A DNA stretch of 64,000 nt, taken from the NCBI GenBank assembly GCA_964410665.1, contig CAYPIE010000015.1, forward strand, positions 1 to 64,000. Reading direction: 5' to 3'. Of the stretch, positions 51,901 through 63,900 are shown piece after piece. The stretch comes from CAYPIE01 sp964410665. GTDB lineage: Bacteria; Planctomycetota; Planctomycetia; Gemmatales; Gemmataceae. The translations under genes were made by a program, and so were the position numbers. The first letter of the stretch is position 1. The number at the start of each line of letters is the position of its first letter. Below the pieces are notes generated by a model. The model saw nothing but the letters and a program-made list of their open reading frames with translations. It searched no databases and had not been told where the DNA came from.

Positions 51901-54900
51901 GCTGGTCAGGTTGCGGAAGACGACGTAGTTGCCCACTCCCGGGAGATTTGGGTCGGTAGACGTGACTTCAATGAACTCTCCCTGAAAGGTGTTTCCGTCG
52001 GGGTCATTGAGGTAGTACTCCGTGGTACCATCGGTGATGCGGCGAACCGAGTTCCCGGCTTCGGATTTGTCGTCCTCTGTGTCGATGTACACATACAGGT
52101 CGTAGGTAGTGTAGTGGCCCCCTAGGCCAGAGATGTCGACCTCGAGGACGCGGCGCGTGCTGGTGTAGAGGTAGCCCTCGAATAGGCGGTCGTTCTGCGT
52201 GTCCGCGTCGATCTCGTTGTGGGTGTCTCGGCCGGCCGAACGTGATCCGATAGTCTCGAGCCCATAGCCCCAGTTGATGCTCACGCCACTGGCGGTCGAG
52301 CCATCATCGAAGATGGGATTGCCGAAGTTCCGCGCTGGGTCGTTACCCCCGTCGTCTTCGAGGTCACCTACCGCACCAGGGGCCAGCTCGACTAGGTTAT
52401 TCCAGTTGGGACGAGCGACTGCACCCGCGACTCCGTCGATCACTCCCTCGGGGGTGGCACTGTTGAAGTTCAGACTAATGACTTGGATGTCTCCGTAGTC
52501 GTAGTCGCCTTGGACTCCGGTGTCGATCGTGTCGTTGCCGTCTCCTCCGAGGACAATGTCTTTGCCGTTGCCGGTGACGATGTTGTCGTTGTCATTCACG
52601 CCTATACCCGCAACCGCCTGGATGGCGCGGACTTCGCCGAAACTGATTGTCGCGCGGCCGTTGTCGCCGGCGACAACGTCGGCATCGACCTGCCCGTAGA
52701 TCGCTGGGCCGTAGGTCTCGATGGTGTCCGCACCGGTCCCGCCGAACACGATGTCATCCCCCCCGCCGGTGAGGATGGTGTCATCCCCCCCGAACGCCGC
52801 GTCGATGGTTTCGATTCGGTCGATCGGGTGCCGTAGGCCGACGACTTGGATCGCGGCGATGGATGGATTGTTGAAGGTGTTCGTATCGATCGTTGAGTCA
52901 TCGATCCGCAGTGTGAAGGTGTCGCCTGTAAGCCCGGTGAACACCACGTAGTTGCCAACTTGCGGGGTATTCAGGTCGGTGGAAGTCACTTGCACGAAGG
53001 TACCAGTGAAGGTGTTTCCATCGGGGTCGTCCAGGTAGTATGTCGTCGACCCATCGGTAATCACCCGCGTCGAGACACCCGGCTTACTGCGTCCATCGTC
53101 AGCGTCGAGGTAGACGTAGACATCGTAGCTTGAGAAGTGCCCGCTCAGTCCTGTGATATCCACACCGAGGGTGTTCGTCACAGTTGTGTACAGCGAACCA
53201 ACGAAGAGTTGCTTATTCTGATTTCCGCCTGTGCGGAGTTGATCGTGTCGGTCGGTACTCGCGTTGATCGGCGTCGTGTCGAGGTTGGCTCCCCATTCGA
53301 TGCTGACCCCCGGGGCATAGACCCCATTGTTGAAGACGAGTTGCTCTTCGCCCTCGTCCCCAACAATGTCTCGGAGACCGTCCAGGTTGTTCCAGTTCGC
53401 TGCGGCCGCGGGACCGACTCCTGCCTCGCCGGTGACGGGCGCGATGGACCTGCTACCGGTGAAATTGAAGCTGAGGATGCCAACCTCCTCACCCGGGCCG
53501 AACTCTTCGGACCCGCCGACGGTAGACCGGCCGGAATCGCCGACGACGTAGTCCTTGGCCTGATCATCGCCGCCCGCGACGACCAGGTCGTTGCCGTTCC
53601 CAGCCAGGACTACGTCGAAGCCGTTGCCGGTATGCACACGGTCATTGCCACCGTACGCGGATTCGGTGGTGACCATCTCGGTCAAATCGCCGTCGGTGAA
53701 GTTCAACGTACCACCGTCACCGATGACGTAGTCGGACGAATCGTCGCCTGCGTCGAGTTGGTCATAATCACCCGATGCGAAGATGGCCTCGACCGAAGCG
53801 ACGTCGCCGTCGCCGGCCGCGATCACAAGATCGTCGCCGCCGCCCGCGATGACAAGGTCAGAGCCTCCACCGGTGACGATGGTGTCATCGCCTGCCTCGT
53901 CGGAGTCGCTACTGCTCAGGGAGGTCGGCAAGCCGGTCGAGTCAAACAGCATTTGTCCGCTGTCGCCGATGACCAGGTCTTGGATCGCTTCGGAGGCGCC
54001 GACATCGATTTCATCGTCGCCGAGGCCGCCGATGACCCGGTCCGATGCGGTGCCGGTGGTGATCGTGTCATTCCCCCCGTTGCTCGGATCGCTGGAGGTC
54101 AGCTCGATCAGGGCACCGGCCGAGTAACTTGCGAAGCCGTTGTCGCCGATCACCGACTCCACACTATTGTCACCCCCGTCGATCTCGTCGTTGCCGCTGC
54201 CGCCCAGGATCAGGTCACTGTCCAGTCCGCCATTGATGGTGTCGTTACCCCCTTCGGTCGGCGAGGCAGTCTCGGCTCTCGTCACTTCCTCGGTGGTCAG
54301 GATTCGACGAGTGCCTTCAGTTTGCGTGATCAAGCCGAAGTCACCGATGACGATGTCCTCACCCTCACCGGCATCGATGTTGTCGGAGCCGGCCGTTCCG
54401 ATGGTGCCGACGATGAACATGGCATCGATCTTGTCATCACCCGAAACAAACGGACTGATTTGGTCCTCGGCGAAGAGGTCCAAGTCGATGCTGAAGTTCG
54501 CATCGCCGTAGATGTGATCGACGCCGGCATTGCCCTCGATGAAGTCATCGCCGCTGCCGCCAGTCAGGTGGTCGCCCACCTGTGAGCCCTTGACCGTGTC
54601 GTTGCCAGCGCCACCGTCCACGACAACGCTCAGAGAAATGCCACTGGCGTCGATGGTGTCATCGCCATCGTTGGCGAAGTCATTAGCCAGGGCCGCTTCG
54701 ACCGTGCCGGCCATGGAGGCATAGCGGCTGCGGTCGCCGCTGGTATCGCCGTAGATGACCAGCGGCGAATCTCCCCGCGAAGTGACCGTGAAGTTGTCTG
54801 AGCCGCCGCCGCCGTGGACCGCGGTGATGGTCCCATCGGCGGTCGTGGTGACGGTGAAGTCGTCATTCCCGGTCCCAAGGAGGACTTCGAGCGTTTCCAT

Positions 54901-57900
54901 GTCCCCGTAGATCACACCCGATGCGTTCATTCCTAGCCCAGTAAGGGCAGTGGCCGTTACCACGCCGGTTCGGTTGGAGGAACTGCCGTCGTCGAAGGCG
55001 ATAGCCTTGTCGATCGCTTCGCTTTCATCGAAGAAGAAGTTGTCGGACAATTCCGACAGGCTGTATCCGCTCGTGGCGTCCGGTAGGCCCCACGTATCGT
55101 CTGGAGTGGCCGGGTTGAGCAGGGTTAGCGTGGTCTGGCCGCTGGTGGCGCTGTCCGCGATCCCGCTGATTTGCCAGAATCGCGAGCGGCCCGAACCGTC
55201 ACGAATCACCAGCGTGTAGCCGACCAGATCATCCAGGTCAGTCAGACCGGAGTCGCCGTCGACCGCGGCTTGCAAGTCGGCGGTCAACACCTCCATCGTA
55301 TCCATCGTACTACCCGCTCCGGTCCCGGAGTACTCAACGACGTAGCCGATTGGGGTCGCGGCGTTGGTCTCGCCTGGGAGCATCACCGGGTCCGCCAGAC
55401 TGCTGGTCGAGCCCGCGCCGGCTGCGCCGTAGATCTCCAACGGGCCGGCGATGCTGGAGAGGTCGTGCGAGCCTTCCTGCGCCGATACGACCGTGTTGTC
55501 GGCTCCGGTGACGGCTTCGGAATCGCCGGCGAGGTGGAATTCATCGTTACCTAGGCCACCGTACAGGATGGTGGTGACGCCCGCGGGGGTGGACTGGACG
55601 TAAAATCGGTCGTCGCCCTCAGCGCCGTCGATTTCGATGGATTCGATGGTCGAGTAGATGATCGCCCGACCGGCACCTTGGATCGAAGCGTCAGTGACGA
55701 GGTAGTTGTCGCCGAACTCGGTACCGATCACGCGGAGCAGGTCGTCGCCCTCACCACCTTCGATGTCGACGTTTGCGTTGCTGACATACTCGATCAGATC
55801 CGCCCCCGCTCCCGAAGCGACCGAGCTGCCCGCTGAACCTTCCTCGGCAAAGGAACGGATGGTGAACACGTCGTTCCCGTCGTCGCCTTTGAGACTCAGT
55901 TCGGCCGTATTACGGTAGACGGTGAAGCTGTCGCTTTCGTTGCCACCCTCGATGGTGGTTGCGAAGCTGACACCATTACTGAGGTAACCGCGAGTGGTCT
56001 CGATGGTTGCGAACTCGTCCTCGTTGGCGATGTTTGCGTTGGTTGCGTCACGCGGGGTTTGGAAGATCTGGCCGACTTGGAATGAATCTTCGCCGACCCC
56101 GCCGCGGATGGTCGTCTCGGTCCAGTTGTCATCCAATGTGAACGTGTCATTGCCGCTGTCTCCTTCCAGGATCAGGCGGTCGAGGGCTTCATCGTAGTTA
56201 ACTCGCTCGACGACGTCATCGTGCAAAGCCGCGGCGAATGCGACCCCGCCCGATGCACTGGCATTCTCGCTGGCTCGGAGGAGGAAATCGTCCCAATCGC
56301 TCGTGCCGTTAATCGTCAGCTCATCCGCATCGGAATCGGTCGTGCCCGAGTCAAAGACGTTGATCAGCGAATCTCCGTTGCCAAAGATGTTGACGACATA
56401 GGTGTCGTTTCCATCCTGGCCGTCTAGGTCGAGCGTTGCCGCAATAGCGTTGCTCTCGCCAACGCTCACCGTCGGGTTGACGGTCAGGTCATCATCACCC
56501 GTACCGGTGGTGACGGCAGTCGAACCGCTGATCGCTTCGACGGTTGCAGTGTCGTTCCCCGCACCGGTGTCAAGTGTGGTTGTACCGGTGATCGTGCTTT
56601 GGATGGCGAACGCGTCGTTGCCCAAACCGAGTTTCACATCAACGACTTCCATGCCGGCATAGGTCAAATCGTCGGCCAGGCCGAGTCCGGTAATTTGCGT
56701 TGCAGTCAAGGTGCCTGAGTTGGCACTAGTGTCGGCTGAGTCGTCGACATTGAGGGTGTCCTCACCTCCCTCCCCGTCGATGCTGATCGTCGGCTCCAGC
56801 TCGTTGAGGCCGATCCCGTAGGTCACTCCATCGCCACCCACGTCGAAGGTGTCGTTCCCTTCGCCCCCGGAGACGCCAAAGGTGTCGCCGTCGGATGCCA
56901 ACGGGGTGACTAGCCCGAGGGTGAAATTTCCGGTCCAGGCCGCGATAACAAGTTCGTCACTCTGGGCGATTTCGAGGTTGTCAGCGGAGTCGCTCAAGCG
57001 GAACTCAGTCGAGTCGGCGGTGTTATCTTCGCCCAGGTCGAGGACCACGCTGGAAGTGACGCCGCCGTTGGCCAGTTCACCGCTGATGGTGAACGAGTCG
57101 GAGCCCTCATCCCCTGTGAGGCTAATGTCTTCGATGCCGCTGAAGGTGATGGAGCCTTCTAGGACACCACCGCTGTAGGAACCGAACGTTACCAGGCCGC
57201 CAGATTCAGACAAACGGAAGTCTTCCCCTGAGCTATCACCGATGACATAAAGCACATCGGTGTCTCCGCCGTCGGAGACCGATTCGTTGAGACCAAGTTC
57301 CCCGATGGAGAAGAAGATATCATCGTCGCCGGTGCCCGCGCTGATCGTGTCGGAACCCGCACCGCCGTCGATATAGTCGGCACCGGCACCCCCGGATAAC
57401 GTGGCGTCATCTCCGTCGCCACCCTCGATGGTGTCGTTCCCGTCGTTGCCGTACATGGCAATGTTCACGTCGGTTGTGTTGCTCAACTCGTCGTCATTAT
57501 CGCCCCCGGAGATCGAACTGGTGATCGAAGGAGAGCCGCTGAGTGTCAGGGTGTCATTACCCGCATCGCCCGACAGTTCTGCGGTTCCCTCCCCAGAGTA
57601 GAGCAGGTAGTCGTCGCCCGCACCGCCGGAGACGTTGACGTCGATCGAACTCATGTTGATGAATTCAGCCGAGTCGGCGTCCGATCCGAAGTCGCCGACG
57701 ATGCTGGTGACGCCCGTGAAGGTCTCGGTCTCCCCGAACGCTTGGATGATCACCGACCCGTCGGTGCTGCGGATGACGTAGTAGCTCTCCGCGGTGGTGA
57801 TCGACTCAACGTTGCGCTGGTCGGCACGGTCGCCGACGTTCAGGGTCAGCTGGCTACCGGACTGCGTGGCCAAGTTCGGCGGGGGCGGCGGCGAGGTCGT

Positions 57901-60900
57901 TTCCAGAGAGCCCGGCAGGGTGATGCTGAAAAGGGTGATGGTGGCGCTAAGGTTCTTCTCTACCTTCTTCTGCTTGAAGACGCTGCGGAAGAAGTTGATC
58001 ACCTTCTCGACGGTCTCGAAGAATACGCCCGTGCCCGAGAGCGTCAACTTGACGGGCACGGTCTCACCCAGGTCCCCTTCGATACTCGCCTCGGCCTCGA
58101 CCCCTGCGATCTCGGTGCCGAGGATCTTGCCCGAGCCGCTGCCGCTGATCTCGAAGACGAAGTCCGGGTCTTGGTCGACGTCCAGTCGGGTGTAGATGGA
58201 CAGGCTGCCCTCGATGCCGGTGCCGCCGACGGTGAAGTCAATGCTCGCGTCCAGGTCAAGTTCGAAATCACCGTCGGAGTTCAGGCTTCCGCTCACGGTC
58301 GCGGTGATGATGCCAAGCAAGTCGGCCGTTAGTGGGTCGCTGGCCGGGATGGAGACCTCCCAGAAGCTGTCCGTGACGGTCACGGTCAGGCGGCCGCTCA
58401 TCGAAATGACGCTCAAAAGGTCCAATTCGCCGCGCAGGTCCAGGTAGAACGAGTTGGCCGCGATACTGCTGGAGTTGCCGTCCACGTCGACGATGTCGAT
58501 GTCGCCGAAGCCGGTGATGTTGCCGTTCTCGTCCAGGATCGCACCACGGTAGCTGGAGATGGCCATGTCGGTGGTGTTGACCTGGATGCGGCCGGAGGCG
58601 TTCAGGTCGATGATGCTCAACAAGCTCAGGTCGACCGCGACCGATGCGTCGATGATTACCCCGGATTCGTCGATCGAAGTCGCCGTGTCGTCGTCGAAGA
58701 TGCCGACATAGGCGAGCACCTCAACGTCGAAGCCACCGCCGATGCTCAGGGTACCGTCGATGACCAGTTGGAAGTCGCCGTCGTCGTAGGTCACGGACGC
58801 GGTGCCACTGCCGGTGGCGAAGTCGAGGAAGTCGAAGCTTGCCGAAACGGCAACCCCGACGCTGTCTGCCGGGACGGTAACGCCGGAGACGGTCCAGTCA
58901 GTATCACTGGTGTTGACCTCGAACAGGCCCGAGGCGGTCATCGTCAGCCCAATGTCACTGCTGCCTAGCATGCCGAAGACGTTTACGCGAGCCCGCACCC
59001 CTTCATCATCGATGAACAGGTCGCCTTGTGTGGATAGGCTACCCACGGGACCCAGATCGAGGTTCGCCTCGGCACTGAGCTGGAAGGATTGGTCGGAGAT
59101 GATCATCCCGAACCGGCCATCCAGCCCCCAATTGCCCCCGACGGTGATTAAGCCGTCGATTGCGAGGGCGAAGTATTCCATATCCTCGCTAAGAGGAGTG
59201 TTGCTGTCGATCAGACTGTCGTCCTCGAACAGTTCCGCCAACGTCGGCGGAGTACCGAAGATGGTGAACGAGTATGACCCGTCGCCGTTGGCGATAAATC
59301 GCTCGTCTAAGGGCCCAGTCAGGCTCGACAGGGCATCGAGGTTGTCGACGCCCTGTTCGTCCAGGCCTTCTTCGATGTACGAGCCTTCCAGATCGACCAC
59401 CCCGGTCAGGAAGCCGACGTACCGTTCGGGAATCAGGACCGATTGGTCGGCCCCAGTCGTGTTGAACACAATCCGGGCATTGGCCTCTGCATAGAACACG
59501 TCGCTGAAGCTGGCACCGATCGCGAGGGAAACGTCGATGTCGGCGGCGATGCCGTCCCCGTTGATGACAAGCCCGCCCATCGCGTTGAGGTCGAGGATCT
59601 TGTCATCGCTGTCGATGTCCGGGCCGAATTCCAGCCCCGCGGCCAGGAACGCTCCCAGCCCCTCGTCGTTGACCTCGAACAGGGCTAACCCGTTGGCGCG
59701 CACGACCGGATTCGTGTTCTCGGTGTCACTGTAGATGGTGAGAATGCCGCCGAGTTGGAAGTTGATCAGGAATTGGTCAAAGTCCAGAATGACAGGTGAG
59801 TCGGGGTTGCCCGTGTTGATGTTGAAGCCCTGGTCGACTTCGCCGTCGCCGTCCTTGTCGAATTCCCCGTCGGCAGTGTCGTCGAAGTCACCGTCGTCGT
59901 TCAGGTCCTCGTCGAAGCTCGCCGAGAAGTCGACCACCGCGTCGCCGTCGACGCCCAGACCCAGGTTGAGGGCGATGTCAAAGGCACCGGTTGCCTCGAT
60001 CAAGGGCATCCCGACTGTGCCGAAGCTGTAGACGCTGGCCGTCCCTGCAAAGTAAACGCCGAGCTCGTCGATGGCGGTTGAGGCCATCACCGTGAGGCCG
60101 ACATCGAGGTCGGTGATCTCCAGGCCGATCGATTCGGAGTTCAGCTCATCATCGTCAACCTCATAGTTGCCGTTGGTGTCGGTCCAATAGGGGCCGTTCG
60201 CACCGACGAAGGCAGTGATATTCGCGGCCCCGATGTTGAGGGTGGAGACGTTCTTGGTAGTACCGTCAGTAAGCGTCACATCTTGGGTTTCACCCAGTTC
60301 AAACCCGACGCTACCACTCAGATAGAAGGCATCGAGGATGTTGAAATCGAAGAAACCCTGGGCCCTGATGATGGGCGAGTCCATGTCGAGGTACACGGGC
60401 TCGCCACCCGTGCCAATCTCGAAGCCAGCCGGCTCGATGTAGCCGTCCCCGTCGACGTCATACACGTCGACGACTGTAGCATCGCCGAACAGGGCGGCCG
60501 CCTCATTGATCGTGATGTACCCGATGCTGTCCGCGTCGTCGGTGTCGAGCAGTTCCAGGAGATCGTCACTGCTGACGACTGTTGTGTCGCTGGAATCGAT
60601 CCCGGCCAGTGCGGCGAAGTCAGCCGCATTCGACATGGCCGCCAGTTCGCCCAGTTGGATCACCCCGTCGCGATTTGTGTCGAACAGCGCGACTTGCTCG
60701 CTGACGAATGCGTCCAACACGCCATCCCCGTCGAGGTCGGCTGCCGCGACGTCGATCGAGTCAATCAAGGCGGCTTCGGCTTCGCTGACATCCAGGTTGC
60801 CGTCGCTGTTGCCGTCGGCGTCGAAGACTTCAACGATTGTATCTAAGTCAACGACATTGGTACCTTCATCCGAACTGCTGTACAGGCCCGAGTAGCTGTC

Positions 60901-63900
60901 TTGTCCGGTTAGGGCTCGTAGTTCCTCCACGGTGACTTCGCCGTCGCCGTCGGTATCAAACAGCGTAAACAGGTCGCTGTTGTACTGCGTCGTGGTTGCG
61001 TAGTCGACGACCGGGAAGAGCGGGATGCCGTAGACGCTCGGGCTCGAGAGGTTGACCTCAACCAGAATATTCGTGGCCTCCGCGGTGACGTCCTCGATGC
61101 CAACCAGGGCGACCTGCGATGCGCTCGCCTTGAGCGTTGTGTACTTGGCAAAGTCGAGGGGGTTGGTCGGCTTTAGGATCGCCGCGCCGAAGTCGAAGTC
61201 GTTGACCACCAGCCCGGCGGCGTCCTCGCTCAGCTCGTCGGTTTCGTCCGCGTCGACCACCCCGTCGCTGTCGATGTCACCGTACTGGGTGCCACCCACG
61301 GTGACGACCTCGTCATCGCCGAGGCTGACGACGGTGTTGGCAGGCAGGACGTTGTTCGCGGTACCCGCCTCGTAGGTCACGCCATCGATAGTGACGGAGC
61401 CTTCGGTGATGGTGCGCGACGCATTGTCGCCATCGCCGGTGTTGAAGGCCCAACTGATGTTTCGGTCGCCGTCGAGGTCATCGGTCCAATACGGCCCGTC
61501 GAGACCGACGAAGGCGTGGACGTTCGACGCCCCGAACGTGATCGCCGACACTTCGGTAGAGGCCGCGCCCAGGGCTGGGAACGAGTCCTGGAGCGAGGAG
61601 GGGAACCCGTAGTCTTCGAGCAGGTCACCGACCGTCCCGGTGTAATCAGAGAGTAAGCCGCCCCCGACCGCGACGGTCTGCACCGGCCCCAACTCGAACT
61701 CGACACTGCCGCGAACGTGGAGAAATTCGGATATCTGCAATTGGACTTCGCTGGCACTGGCGCCGATGCGCTGATTGCCGTCGTAGTCGATGTAGACCGG
61801 TACCCCGCCGGTGCTGACCTCGAAGCCGAGCGGGTCGATCTTGCCGTCGCCGTCCACGTCTGAGTCCGCTGCGCGGTTCGCGTATGCTGCGGCGAACGCA
61901 GCCTGGGCTTCTTCAACCTCGAGCAAGCCGTTGTTGAGCCCGTTGTTGTCGGCGTTGATTTCGGAGCGGTCGAAGCCCTCATAGGCGTCGAGAACGCTAG
62001 CGATATCGTCGGTATCGACCAGGTCGGTGTCGGGCGCGTCGGCGTCGTAGAGGCCGGTGAACGCCCCACTCGCCGCACCCGAAACGCCGCTGAGGGTCCG
62101 CAGATCACCGACGGTCACAAGCCCGTCGCCGTCTTCGTCGAACAGGGCAAGGCGCTCGTCGGCGAAGCCGTCACTATTTGCGAAGTCGACGACGGGAGGT
62201 CCGAAGCCGCCGACCCACTCGTCGCCATTGTTGTAGTTGATGGTGAGGCCCTCGGCGGAGAGCGTGAACTCATCGTCGTCGAAGCCGACGAGTCGTACTG
62301 CATCGCCGGTCGCCTTGAGGGCGGTAAAGTCCGGAATGAACGTATCGACGGTCTCCTCGGGGACGCCGAACAGCTCGGCGAACGAGGCAATCGTCGGGCT
62401 CATCATGACCGCGCCGAGGTCCACGTCCTCGACGGAAAGGCCGACGGCGTTGTCGTTCAGCTCGTCGGTCTCGTCCGGGTCAACCACCCCGTCGCCGTCG
62501 ATGTCGCCGTACTCCGTACCGTCGACCGCAACCACCTCGTCGGTGGCAGTCAAGGTGACGATCGTGTTGGCCGGGAGAACATCGTTGACCGTGTAGGTGT
62601 CATCGCCGATCACCAGCGTACCGGCGGTGAGGGTACGAGAAGCATCATCGCCGTCGCCGGTATCGAAAGCCCAACTGAGTTCGCGGTCGCCATCGAGGTC
62701 GTCAGTCCAGTACGGTCCGTTCAGACCGACGAAGGCGTGGACGTCCGATGCCCCGACCTGGATGGTGGAGACCTCAACATCGGGGATGACCGTCGCGTAG
62801 CCGGCGAGCGTCGTACCGAAGTTGTCGCCGATGGTTTCGTTCAGGGCTTCTTCGACGGTCCCAAGGAGTGAAGACGGCAAACCGGTGGCCACATCGACAT
62901 TGGTCACGGGTCCTTTTTCGAAGGAGAAGCCGCCGGTGACGTGGACAAACTCCGAGAGCTGCAGGGTGATCCGCTCGGAGCTGAAGCCGATGCGCTGATT
63001 GCCGTCAAAGTCGATCTGGACGGGGTCTCGGCCGGTGTCGACCTCGAAGTAGCCATCGCCGGCTCCCGTGGAGGTCTCGAAGCTGGTGGTAAAGTCGACC
63101 ACCGGCGGGCCGAGGTCGCCGGGCCAGGCTACCCCGTCGTTGACGTTGATCGTGATGTTCTCTGCGCTCAGTTCAACGTCTTCGATGCCGACAAAGGCGA
63201 ACTGGTCGGCGGTCGCTTTGAGCGACCAGAAAGCCGGTAACAGCCCGCTGGCCGCGTAGACCGATAGGAGAGTGCTGCCGTTCGTGGTGGTCGGCAGCGG
63301 CGACATCAGCGTAAAGCCGACGTCCAGGTCGGACGCGACCAGGCCGATGGCGTCTCCGGGGTCGAGTTCGGCGGTTTCGCCCGCGTCGACGATGTCGTCG
63401 CGGTCCGCGTCGCCGTACTGGATCCCGCCGACGGTCACCACTTCGTCGGCGCCCAGGCTTACGACTGTGTCGGCCGGGAGGACGTCGCCGGGGCCGTAGT
63501 CAGTCATGTCGATGGTCAGCGTCCCGGAATCGAGGGTCCGACTCTCCTCGTCGCCGTCGCCGGTGTTAAAGGCCCAGCTGGTCACACCGTCACCGTCGAG
63601 ATCGTCACCGAAGTAGGGGCCGTTGAAGCCGACGAACGCCTCGACGTCGGCAGCGCCGACCGTCAGGGTGAGCATGTCGAGGTCATCGATCACTGTGGCG
63701 TCGCCGGAGAGACCCAGCTCACCCAACAGGTCAAGTGCGTCGCCGGGCAAACCAGTGGCGACGGTGACGTCCTCGACGACTTCGAGCCCGAAGGAGAAAG
63801 TACCGCGAACGGTGACGAACTCGTCGATTTGGAGATCGCCCGTGATCGGCCCGGTGGAGATGTCATCGACGTAGTCGCTGTAGTATTGGCCGAGGATGTC

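Noticed and set aside
53137..54585. 482-codon plus-strand frame inside the second giant gene
   Set aside because: Antisense to RTX repeats, repetitive and low-complexity; no start signal.
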